Assembly: GCA_031538565.1 (NCBI GenBank)
Contig: JAVKLS010000064.1
Span: forward strand, 1 to 16,677
DNA length: 16,677 nucleotides
Origin: JASGCK01 sp031538565
Lineage (GTDB): Bacteria; Pseudomonadota; Gammaproteobacteria; Burkholderiales; Burkholderiaceae_C
Direction of reading: 5' to 3'
In this document: positions 7,046-13,796 of the stretch, in pieces
Layout: each line of letters opens with the position of its first letter
Position numbering within the stretch: the stretch's first letter is position 1
Made by a program: the position numbers and the translations under genes
Notes under the pieces: generated by a model
Told to the model about the DNA's origin: nothing
What the model saw: the letters and a program-made list of their open reading frames with translations, nothing else
Databases searched by the model: none

Positions 7046-7075
7046 TTTACTTGCGCTGTTGCATTTTGCTATACT
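7046..7075 (+). promoter_or_regulatory. Probable promoter of the tiny membrane-protein pair (leaderless start)
   Basis: TATACT (7070-7075) matches the -10 consensus at 5 of 6. TTTACT (7046-7051, 4/6) lies 18 bases upstream. The likely first codon ATG at 7083 follows after only 7 bases, exactly where transcription should begin. No Shine-Dalgarno precedes it, so the message is probably leaderless. Confidence 0.45.
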
Positions 7076-7082
7076 GAAACGA

Positions 7083-7310
7083 ATGTCTAAAGTTGATCGT
7101 ATTAAAGAGAAAATTGGTTGGTACAAGGTGCTGTTTGGCGTGCTTGTTGCGGCATTATTTTCACTCTTGGCTTGGCTGGTGAGCAATTTAAAGACGGCGG
7201 AAACTTGGCAGTTGGTTATTACCATGGTGGCTTGTGTTTTTGCAAGTGTGTGGGCTACGGCTATTCATTTAGGCGCACAAAAACAAATTGATTTATTGGA
7301 GGATTTATGA
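7083..7310 (+). CDS. Small two-pass membrane protein, function unknown
   Basis: This 75-residue protein starts MSKVDRIKEKIGWYK. Two hydrophobic segments follow, VLFGVLVAALFSLLAWLVSN (about 17-36) and LVITMVACVFASVWATAIHL (about 45-64), and the tail is KQIDLLEDL. The charged ends and paired helices suggest an inner-membrane hairpin. From memory, similar MxKIDRIKEK...WLKV...KLEDL proteins are scattered as uncharacterised small genes in Gram-negative bacteria. The frame is open from an ATG at 7059, but that codon lies upstream of the -10 element, so 7083 is preferred. The stop overlaps the next start (ATGA). Base composition is visibly more AT-rich than the surrounding housekeeping genes, which suggests acquisition. 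Confidence 0.65.
   Translation: MSKVDRIKEKIGWYKVLFGVLVAALFSLLAWLVSNLKTAETWQLVITMVACVFASVWATAIHLGAQKQIDLLEDL
7298..7302 (+). promoter_or_regulatory. Ribosome-binding site of the 33-residue gene
   Basis: GGAGG lies 4 bases before the ATG at 7307, inside the last codons of the upstream small gene. The strong match to the anti-Shine-Dalgarno is the main reason to believe the 33-residue reading frame is translated. Confidence 0.6.
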
Positions 7311-7408
7311 CTTTCCCTGATGTCGCACTTATCGTTAGCTTTATTTCGGTGATTGCTATGCTTTGCTTTGTGTCATATGACGCTGTTCGCCGCCCTCTGA
7401 TCAAGTAG
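7307..7408 (+). CDS. 33-residue single-pass membrane peptide, function unknown
   Basis: The peptide starts MTFPDVALIVSFISVIAMLC and ends FVSYDAVRRPLIK. One membrane helix covers about residues 5-23, followed by a short basic tail, so the C-terminus is probably cytoplasmic. It overlaps the upstream gene by four bases (ATGA) and has a good GGAGG site, which points to coupled translation of both proteins. A terminator follows 19 bases after the stop. It could be a partner of the two-pass protein, a regulator, or one half of a membrane-acting pair. No family was recognised. Confidence 0.55.
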   Translation: MTFPDVALIVSFISVIAMLCFVSYDAVRRPLIK

Positions 7409-7427
7409 CCGAAATTCATTTTTAAAA

Positions 7428-7461
7428 GCCGGCTCAAGAGCAATCTTGGGGCGGCTTTTTT
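7428..7461 (+). terminator. Intrinsic terminator after the tiny gene pair (copy 2 of the duplicated terminator)
   Basis: GCCGGCTCAAGA (7428-7439) pairs with TCTTGGGGCGGC (7444-7455), with one G-G mismatch and one wobble. The loop is GCAA and six T follow (7456-7461). Four A residues before the stem (7424-7427) give a short U tract on the other strand, so it may also end the convergent hydrolase transcript. Confidence 0.87.
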
Positions 7462-7488
7462 ATTTGGGCGTTATTTGCTATTGCAAAT

Positions 7489-8427
7489 TTAGACATTGCA
7501 AATCCATGCGCCTTCGCGCTTTGCTGCGCCGCTGCTAATAAGCTCACCCAGATAAGCTGCAAGCCACGCATCTATGGGCGTGTCCGCAAACCATTGTTGG
7601 TGCACGGTTTCAAAATAAGGCGTGGCGTTTGCCCAGCGCATAAAGGCAGATTCTTCGATGCGCCCAAACTCCAGTAATTTGTATTTGAGCAGCACTTTGA
7701 CCGCGTAGTGCGTGTGTTTGAGTGGGCTTTGCACAAAGCCGTTGAGTCTGCGCCGCGCTGTTGTGAGCGCTGCGCTCACACGCGCACCGCCAAACACAGC
7801 GCCGTGCCCAGGGATGACGGTTTGCGGCGCGAGGCGCTCAATGGCGTCCAGAGTTTGCGCCACGTCGTCAAACGCATTGACTCCATGGTTGCCCCTGCCT
7901 TCTAGTTCTGGAAAGATCACGCCAAATCCGTTTTCCCACAGCGCGTCGGCAGAAATTAAGGTGCGCGATTGCGGCTCAAACAAAATGATGCTGTGCGGGT
8001 CGTGACCTGGGGCGGCGTGGAGCTCCCAGTCCACATCGCCCAGACGGAGGGCGCTGCCATGCTGCATGGTGCGATCAAAACGAAAGCGCGGACAGTTTTG
8101 CCCCGTTGCCTGGTAGCTAAGCTGCGCCTCGTCCCAGCTTGCAACGGCCGTTGCCAAGCCGCAAGGGATGTGGGTTGTTAGCGCTGCGCCGTAGTTTGAT
8201 TGCAAAGCGGCGTTGCCGCCGCAGTGGTCGCTGTGCAAGTGGGTGTTGATGATGTGGTCAAGCGCTCGCTCGTCCAGCTGGGCGCGTACCAGCGCCAGTG
8301 TTTGCGGGGCGTGGCTGCAGTAGCCCGTATCAACCAGCGCCGTGCTGTCCGAGCCAATAAACAAAACGTTGTTAGAGGAGAGCCAGCCGCGCTCAAATAC
8401 CGTCCATGTGGGCGAGGGTGTATTCAT
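7489..8427 (-). CDS. Metallo-beta-lactamase-fold hydrolase
   Basis: This 312-residue protein of the glyoxalase II-like superfamily hydrolyses an unknown ester, thioester or related bond at a di-metal site. The signature THLHSDHCGG (62-71) gives ligands H63, H65, D67 and H68. APGHD (139-143, ligand H142), SADALW (D161) and PGHG (206-209, ligand H208) supply the rest, so the site looks complete. The C-terminal 100 residues are helical and predicted to cap the active site. There is no signal peptide, so it is cytoplasmic. It is divergent from fba across 96 bases and convergent with the tiny gene pair. Substrate is unknown; lactamase activity is unlikely without an export signal. Confidence 0.9.
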   Translation of the reverse strand: MNTPSPTWTVFERGWLSSNNVLFIGSDSTALVDTGYCSHAPQTLALVRAQLDERALDHIINTHLHSDHCGGNAALQSNYGAALTTHIPCGLATAVASWDEAQLSYQATGQNCPRFRFDRTMQHGSALRLGDVDWELHAAPGHDPHSIILFEPQSRTLISADALWENGFGVIFPELEGRGNHGVNAFDDVAQTLDAIERLAPQTVIPGHGAVFGGARVSAALTTARRRLNGFVQSPLKHTHYAVKVLLKYKLLEFGRIEESAFMRWANATPYFETVHQQWFADTPIDAWLAAYLGELISSGAAKREGAWICNV

Positions 8428-8451
8428 GCCATTCAGTCTAATCGAAGTGTG

Positions 8452-8467
8452 TACGCCTGTTGGCGTA
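8452..8467. promoter_or_regulatory. Perfect inverted repeat between the hydrolase and fba genes
   Basis: TACGCC (8452-8457) and GGCGTA (8462-8467) flank a TGTT centre, in the 96-base gap between divergent genes. It may be an operator acting on either promoter. No clear -35/-10 pair was seen in this gap. Confidence 0.35.
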
Positions 8468-8523
8468 GCGCTGGGTAAAATTCAGCAGGTTTTTTTGTTA
8501 AACACTATTTTTAGAAAGTTTAT

Positions 8524-9588
8524 ATGGCTCTTGTCTCTATGCGCCAATTGCTTGACCACGCGGCCGAGCATCAATATGGCATTCCCGCTTTTAACGTCAA
8601 TAATTTAGAGCAAGTGCAGGCGGCGATGGCTGCGGCGGACGAGGTCGGCGCGCCCGTCATCTTGCAAGCCAGCGCGGGCGCACGCAAATACGCGGGCGAA
8701 GCGTTTATCAAGCATTTAATTTCGGCGGCGGTCGAGGCCTACCCGCACATTCCGCTGGTGATGCACCAAGACCACGGGCAAAACCCCGGCGTTTGCCAAG
8801 GCGCCATTGATTTGGGTTTTAGCTCGGTGATGATGGACGGCTCGCTAGAGGCTGATGGCAAAACCATTGCCAGTTATGACTACAACGTTGCCGTGACACG
8901 CCAAGTCGTCGATATGGCGCACCGCTTAGGCGTGACGGTGGAGGGCGAGCTGGGTTGCCTTGGCAGCTTAGAGACCATGAAGGGCGACAAAGAAGACGGT
9001 CACGGCACAGACGCCGTCATGACGCGAGAACAATTGCTTACCGACCCCGAGCAGGCCGCCGACTTTGTGCAGCGCACGCAGCTAGACGCGCTCGCCATCG
9101 CCATTGGTACAAGCCACGGCGCGTACAAATTTACGCGCAAGCCCACGGGCGACATCCTCGCTATCGACCGCATCATGGCAATTAACAAGCGCATCCCCAA
9201 CACGCACTTGGTGATGCACGGCTCGTCTAGCGTGCCACAAGACTTGCTGGCCAAAATTCGGCAATACGGCGGCAACATGAAGGAGACCTACGGCGTGCCC
9301 GTAGAAGAAATTCAAAAAGCCATTCGGTTTGGTGTGCGCAAAATCAATATCGACACCGATATTCGACTTGCCATGACCGCTGCTGTGCGCGAGTTCTTGC
9401 ACCAAAACCCAGACAAGTTTGATGCGCGTGAGTGGCTCAAACCCGCCCGCGCCGCTGCGCAAAGTATTTGCAAACAGCGCTACGTCGAGTTTGGCTGCGA
9501 GGGTCAAGGCGCAAAAATTAAAGCCGAGTCGTTGTCTGTGATTGCGGGCAAATACGCCAGTGGTGCGCTGGCGCAAGTGGTGCGTTGA
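8524..9588 (+). CDS. fba: Class II fructose-1,6-bisphosphate aldolase
   Basis: This 354-residue zinc enzyme splits fructose 1,6-bisphosphate into dihydroxyacetone phosphate and glyceraldehyde 3-phosphate, and runs in reverse for gluconeogenesis or the Calvin cycle. HQDHG (81-85) carries the catalytic aspartate D83 and zinc ligand H84. Further ligands are H198 in GTSHG and H232 in the MHGSSS phosphate-binding loop, with a metal-site glutamate near 135-142 (VEGELG). NIDTDIR (about 274-280) binds substrate phosphate. Length fits the CbbA/class IIB form common in Burkholderiales. Only a weak AGAAAG site precedes the ATG. In related genomes fba commonly lies directly before purC; here one extra gene intervenes. 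Confidence 0.96.
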   Translation: MALVSMRQLLDHAAEHQYGIPAFNVNNLEQVQAAMAAADEVGAPVILQASAGARKYAGEAFIKHLISAAVEAYPHIPLVMHQDHGQNPGVCQGAIDLGFSSVMMDGSLEADGKTIASYDYNVAVTRQVVDMAHRLGVTVEGELGCLGSLETMKGDKEDGHGTDAVMTREQLLTDPEQAADFVQRTQLDALAIAIGTSHGAYKFTRKPTGDILAIDRIMAINKRIPNTHLVMHGSSSVPQDLLAKIRQYGGNMKETYGVPVEEIQKAIRFGVRKINIDTDIRLAMTAAVREFLHQNPDKFDAREWLKPARAAAQSICKQRYVEFGCEGQGAKIKAESLSVIAGKYASGALAQVVR

Positions 9589-9624
9589 CACAAATCCCGA
9601 TCGGCAAACAAAAGGCATGGACTT

Positions 9625-11238
9625 ATGAGTTTTGACGCTGCCTCGCAAGCTGCATGGTTGTTGGCATTGACGGTGCGCGAGTTGCCGGGCGGACCGTCGG
9701 GAGGGAGTGGGGCGCGGCTGACTGATCCCGAGGCGCAAAAGAAGGCAGATGCAGTTGCCAAGCGTGCGCTCACCGCCGCTAAAAACAAAGACGAACTTCG
9801 TGTGTTTGTAGAGCAGCAAAGCGCTGCCGTTTTATCGAGCTGGATTTGGCAGCAGGCGCAAGAAGACCGAGCTTGGATGTCGGATTTGAAGCTGTGGGCC
9901 GCGCAGCAAAAAGCCCAGAGCGATCCTGCGGCGCTGGGCAAGGCAGTCACCGAGGTGCTGCGTAACAGACAAGGTTTTTTGGATTACAACGACTGCCGCA
10001 TTTACGTACGCCGCGCAGAAAAAGCGCTTCCGCTGCTTAAACAAGCGTTAAGTGTGGATGCGGTACAAGCGCGGCAACTATGCGAATCGGCGCTTAAAAA
10101 GCTGTACAAAGTGGGCGAACACGCAGATGACTCAAACGGCGAAATTGGTTGGATGCTAGAGCAAATTCAAGAGATTCATCTCGAGGCCATTCGCGCTGCC
10201 CCGCCTGATGCCGCTTGGGTGGAGACTTGGTTTGCGCTCATGGATGCGGATCCATTTGGCAACTGGGATGAGACTCTTGTGCTGGAGGCGGCGGGCGATG
10301 CGGTCGTGCAGCAGTATGGGAAAAAAGTGATGCGGGATTGGGACAATTACCTTGCGCAGTCAATGCCAAATCAAAATCCATCCGTTGCATCCCGAGACCG
10401 CCGTTTGCCGTATCGATCCGAATCGTTTGACCGTGTTTTTTATAGCGTTCGCAAAAGGTATTTGGCCTATCTGAAACAGCAAGGTGACATACCCGCCATG
10501 ATTGAAGCAATGCTCAAAGTCGCCAAATCCTCTTGGGATTACCATGAAGCCATTGAGATATGCGAAGCGCACGGCAAGCACCGTGAGGCTTTGGACTATG
10601 CACTGAAGGCACAAAAACTGTATGGCAGAGATTCGCATATCGAAGATGATTTGCTGCGCTGCTATGCCCGTGATGGCTGGGACGACGAGGCGCTTGTCAT
10701 CCACCGCAATCGATTAGAAGCACAGCCCTCCCGTGTCCATTTTTACGTCGCCGCATTAAATGCGGCCGTACGTGCAGGGCGCGACAGGGCGGCATACCGA
10801 CTGGAACTTTATACATGGCTTGAGCAATACGAGTTGACTAAAGAAAATGGCTATGGCAACTACCGCACAACCACAGGAAAAACACGCAACGTCAGTACCC
10901 GTGCATCGTGGTTATTGTTCGAGCAAGAGCCTCTGGCTGCTTTAGCGGTTGCGCTGGGGGACAGCCACTACTGCGATTCATCCATCCTGTACACCTTGGC
11001 TACAAAGTTGCCACAAAGCCATAACGCTGAAGCGGTGAAACTCTACAAGACCATTTTTAACGACATGATGCACCGCGCCTCGTCACCCTACAAGGAGGAA
11101 ATCGAGCTCGTCAAAGAGGTCATACCTCGGATGCCGCCACTCGAGGCTAGCTGCTGGGTTCAAGCACTGCGCGAAACCCATAAAACGAAGCGCAATTTCA
11201 CCCAAGGCTTGCCGACTACATTTGCAGTGCCCAACTAA
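9625..11238 (+). CDS. Helical-repeat protein of unknown function (DUF6880-like)
   Basis: This 537-residue protein is almost wholly alpha-helical, with no signal peptide or membrane segment. The segment around 110-190 (LRNRQGFLDYND...DDSNGEIGW, the latter at 168-175) resembles, from memory, the conserved region of DUF6880 and of the C-terminal part of SWIM-zinc-finger proteins (FVDWR...DDSNG). No CXCX...CXH zinc finger is present. Residues 300-370 look like tetratricopeptide-type helix pairs (WDYHEAIEICEAHGKHREAL, then repeated A/L/Y spacing). A protein-binding scaffold is the fair inference; no catalytic motif was seen. It starts 36 bases after fba with an AAAGG site 9 bases before the ATG, and ends 17 bases before purC, so it may be co-transcribed with both. 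Confidence 0.7.
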   Translation: MSFDAASQAAWLLALTVRELPGGPSGGSGARLTDPEAQKKADAVAKRALTAAKNKDELRVFVEQQSAAVLSSWIWQQAQEDRAWMSDLKLWAAQQKAQSDPAALGKAVTEVLRNRQGFLDYNDCRIYVRRAEKALPLLKQALSVDAVQARQLCESALKKLYKVGEHADDSNGEIGWMLEQIQEIHLEAIRAAPPDAAWVETWFALMDADPFGNWDETLVLEAAGDAVVQQYGKKVMRDWDNYLAQSMPNQNPSVASRDRRLPYRSESFDRVFYSVRKRYLAYLKQQGDIPAMIEAMLKVAKSSWDYHEAIEICEAHGKHREALDYALKAQKLYGRDSHIEDDLLRCYARDGWDDEALVIHRNRLEAQPSRVHFYVAALNAAVRAGRDRAAYRLELYTWLEQYELTKENGYGNYRTTTGKTRNVSTRASWLLFEQEPLAALAVALGDSHYCDSSILYTLATKLPQSHNAEAVKLYKTIFNDMMHRASSPYKEEIELVKEVIPRMPPLEASCWVQALRETHKTKRNFTQGLPTTFAVPN

Positions 11239-11255
11239 TCCTACGCCTCCCTTCA

Positions 11256-12137
11256 ATGCTCACCTCTCTTCCCCTTCACTCACGCGGCAAAGTCCGCGAC
11301 AACTACGCGGTGGGTGCGAATCGCTTGCTAATGGTGGCGTCTGATCGCATCAGTGCGTTTGACGTCATCATGGGAGAGCCCATTCCTAGCAAGGGCAAGT
11401 TGCTGACGCAAATGGCGCTTTTTTGGTTTGAGCAGCTCAAGGGTATTTGCCCGAATCACTTAACGGGCGAAGACCCGTTATCGGTTGTGGCTGAGTCCGA
11501 GCGCGAGTTTGTGGCTGATCGCTCCATGCTGGTTAAACGCCTGAGGCCCTTGCCTGTTGAAGCCGTGGTGCGTGGCTATTTGGCAGGCGGCGGACAGGCG
11601 GAGTACCAAGTCAGCCAAACGGTGTGCGGCGTCCCCCTGCCAGCGGGGCTGCGTAGCGCAGAAAAACTGCCCGCGCCCATTTTCACGCCCGCCGCCAAAG
11701 CTGAGGCGGGCGAGCACGACGAAAACATCAGCTTCGCGCAAGTGACGGCCACTATTGGCGAGCCGCTTGCCGTGCAAATGCGGGACATCAGCATTCGATT
11801 GTTTGAAACGGCCAGCCGCATGGCGCTTGCCAAGGGCATCATCATTGCCGACACCAAGTTTGAGTTTGGACTGGATGATCAGGGCACGCTGACCCTGATG
11901 GACGAAGTGCTCACGCCCGACAGCTCGCGCTTTTGGCCTGCATGCGACTACGCGGCGGCGTTTGCGACGGGCAAAAATCCGCCTAGTTTTGACAAGCAAT
12001 TTTTGCGCGACTGGCTGGAGCGCCAAGTGGAGCAAGGGCTTTGGAATAAAGCTGCGCCCCCACCCCCGCTGCCTGCCGATGTGATTGCCGCTACCGCCGC
12101 CAAATACCAAGAGGCACTCGCCGTGCTGACGACATGA
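11256..12137 (+). CDS. purC: SAICAR synthetase
   Basis: This 293-residue cytoplasmic enzyme joins CAIR and aspartate with ATP to form SAICAR in purine synthesis. Family motifs are present: RGKVRD (10-15), SDRISAFD (29-36), PSKGKLLTQ (44-52), VEAVVRGYL (101-109), GEHDENISF, DTKFEFGLD and DEVLTPDSSRFWP. Length matches the monofunctional bacterial enzyme. The last four bases (ATGA) overlap the purE start, indicating coupled translation. No clear Shine-Dalgarno precedes the ATG. Confidence 0.96.
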   Translation: MLTSLPLHSRGKVRDNYAVGANRLLMVASDRISAFDVIMGEPIPSKGKLLTQMALFWFEQLKGICPNHLTGEDPLSVVAESEREFVADRSMLVKRLRPLPVEAVVRGYLAGGGQAEYQVSQTVCGVPLPAGLRSAEKLPAPIFTPAAKAEAGEHDENISFAQVTATIGEPLAVQMRDISIRLFETASRMALAKGIIIADTKFEFGLDDQGTLTLMDEVLTPDSSRFWPACDYAAAFATGKNPPSFDKQFLRDWLERQVEQGLWNKAAPPPPLPADVIAATAAKYQEALAVLTT

Positions 12138-12640
12138 GCAAATCTAACAGCAGCACGCCAATCCAAATAGGCATCGTCATGGGCTCGCAAAGCGATTGGG
12201 CAACCATGATGCACGCTGCCAACATCCTCACCGAGTTTGGCGTTGCGTTTGAGGCGCGGGTCGTCTCGGCGCACCGAATGCCCGACGCCATGTTTGTCTA
12301 CGCCGAGGAGGCAGCCAAGCGCGGCTTGCAAGCCATCATTGCAGGCGCAGGCGGCGCGGCGCATTTGCCAGGAATGCTTGCCGCCAAAACCATTGTTCCC
12401 GTGCTGGGCGTGCCCGTGCCTTCTAAACATTTGGGTGGGCAAGACTCGCTGTACAGCATCGTACAAATGCCGCGTGGTGTGCCTGTTGCCACCTTTGCCA
12501 TTGGCGAGGCGGGTGCGGCAAACGCGGCGCTGTTTGCCGTGGCGATGCTGGCTCGTGCAGACAAGGCGCTGGCAAAAAAGCTGCTGGCGTTTAGAGCCAA
12601 ACAAACCAAATTGGCGGCGGAGTCTAAGTGTGAGTCGTGA
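12134..12640 (+). CDS. purE: N5-CAIR mutase (PurE, class I)
   Basis: This 168-residue enzyme moves the carboxyl group of N5-CAIR to carbon, making CAIR, the substrate of PurC. The phosphate loop GSQSDW (17-22), catalytic SAHR (45-48) and GAGGAAHLPG (71-80) are present. MPRGVPV (about 112-118) completes the active site. The presence of purK next to it confirms the bacterial two-step route through N5-CAIR. It overlaps purC by four bases and purK by eleven. Confidence 0.96.
   Translation: MSKSNSSTPIQIGIVMGSQSDWATMMHAANILTEFGVAFEARVVSAHRMPDAMFVYAEEAAKRGLQAIIAGAGGAAHLPGMLAAKTIVPVLGVPVPSKHLGGQDSLYSIVQMPRGVPVATFAIGEAGAANAALFAVAMLARADKALAKKLLAFRAKQTKLAAESKCES
12619..12622 (+). promoter_or_regulatory. 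purK: Ribosome-binding site that fixes the purK GTG start
   Basis: GGAG lies inside the end of purE, 7 bases before the GTG at 12630. It supports GTG rather than a later TTG (12648) as the purK start. Confidence 0.6.
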
Positions 12641-13796
12641 AAAAACCTTGGGCGTTTTGGGTGGCGGACAACTAGGACGTATGTTTGTGCAGGCCGCGCA
12701 GCGCCTCGGGTTTGACACGCTCGTGCTGGCCCCCGAAGCGAAAGTGGACGGTGCGCTTAGCCCTGCCGCGCAAGTCAGTCAGCACGTTGTCGTCGCCGAT
12801 TATGCGGACGCCAACGCGCTTGCCGCGTTGACCCAGCGCTGCTTTGCCGTGACCACCGAGTTTGAAAACGTACCCGCAAGCGTGCTTGCCGAGCTTGCAA
12901 AACCCGAGCGCAAACTGGCGGTAACGCCGCAAGCTGGCGCCGTGCAAATTGCACAAAACCGCATCTTAGAAAAGCAGCATTTCCAATTTTGCGGTGTGCC
13001 TGTTGCGCCTTACTTCGTAATTGAGTCGCCCCAGCAGTTGGACTGCGTCCAGCCCGACTTTTACCCGGCCATCTTAAAAACGGCGCGCATGGGTTACGAC
13101 GGCAAAGGGCAAATCACCGTGCACAACAACGCCGAACTGCACGCCGCGTGGGACAAGCTCTTGCGCACCAGTTGCGTGCTGGAGCAACGCTTGGCGCTGG
13201 CCCGTGAGTGCTCTGTGCTGCTGGCTCGGCAGGTGGACGCGGCGGGTGCGGAACGCCTCATCCATTGGCCCGTACAGCACAACGTTCATGTGGATGGTAT
13301 TTTGGCGAGCACTGCGGTGGATGCGCTGCCTGCGCTTGACGATCAGCGCCTTGTTGCAGCAGCGCAAACCATTGCGCGTGACCTAAATTACGTAGGCGTT
13401 TTGTGCGTAGAGTTTTTTATTTTGGACGGCGGCGCATGGGTGGTCAACGAAATCGCGCCGCGTCCGCACAACAGCGGGCACGTCACGATGGATGCCAGCT
13501 CGCTGTCCCAGTTTGAAGCGCAGGTGCGCGTAGCGGCGGGTTTGCCGCTGGTGCAGCCTAGGCAGCACTCAAGTGCCGTGATGCTCAATGTACTGGGTCA
13601 GGCGTGGGCGGGCGGCGAGCCGCCGCCTTGGGGAAAAATAGTGGCGCTGGGCTCTAGTACCGTGGGCGTACACGTGCATTTGTACGGCAAAGAGGAGGCG
13701 CGGGCCGGGCGAAAAATGGGACACATCAACATCACGGCGGCAACGCTGGCGGACGCATGGCAGACGGCAACATTGATTCAGCAGCTCTTGCACTAG
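12630..13796 (+). CDS. purK: N5-carboxyaminoimidazole ribonucleotide synthase
   Basis: This 388-residue ATP-grasp enzyme makes N5-CAIR from AIR, bicarbonate and ATP, feeding PurE. The N-terminal GVLGGGQLGRM (8-18) is the family's first loop. EFENVP (77-82), KTARMGYDGKGQ (150-161), the LEQRLALARECSVLLAR segment (184-200) and NEIAPRPHNSGH (273-284) follow in order. The same frame is open further upstream through purE in the wrong register; the GTG at 12630 gives the family start and has a good GGAG site. It overlaps purE by 11 bases, and the sua5 start lies 40 bases inside its end. Confidence 0.94.
   Translation: MSREKTLGVLGGGQLGRMFVQAAQRLGFDTLVLAPEAKVDGALSPAAQVSQHVVVADYADANALAALTQRCFAVTTEFENVPASVLAELAKPERKLAVTPQAGAVQIAQNRILEKQHFQFCGVPVAPYFVIESPQQLDCVQPDFYPAILKTARMGYDGKGQITVHNNAELHAAWDKLLRTSCVLEQRLALARECSVLLARQVDAAGAERLIHWPVQHNVHVDGILASTAVDALPALDDQRLVAAAQTIARDLNYVGVLCVEFFILDGGAWVVNEIAPRPHNSGHVTMDASSLSQFEAQVRVAAGLPLVQPRQHSSAVMLNVLGQAWAGGEPPPWGKIVALGSSTVGVHVHLYGKEEARAGRKMGHINITAATLADAWQTATLIQQLLH

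Larger units (their letters stand above)
7006..7460 (+). repeat. 39-base direct repeat carrying the two terminators
   Basis: Bases 7006-7044 and 7422-7460 agree at 36 of 39 positions; the differences fall at 7016-7018 versus 7432-7434. The repeats flank the tiny gene pair exactly, at a distance of 416 bases. Recombination between them would remove the pair and leave one terminator behind the porin gene. Confidence 0.85.

Noticed and set aside
9082..9819. A 245-codon minus-strand frame opposite fba and the next gene
   Set aside because: It crosses two well-supported genes and has no family features.
12237..12629. A purK reading frame beginning inside purE
   Set aside because: The upstream part is purE read in the wrong register; the PurK family begins at the GGGQLGRM loop just after GTG 12630.
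11478..12718. Long antisense frames opposite purC and purE (such as 12110-11478 and 12718-11948)
   Set aside because: They are shadows of strongly biased coding sequence; their translations are rich in R, H and Q with no recognisable domain and no ribosome sites.
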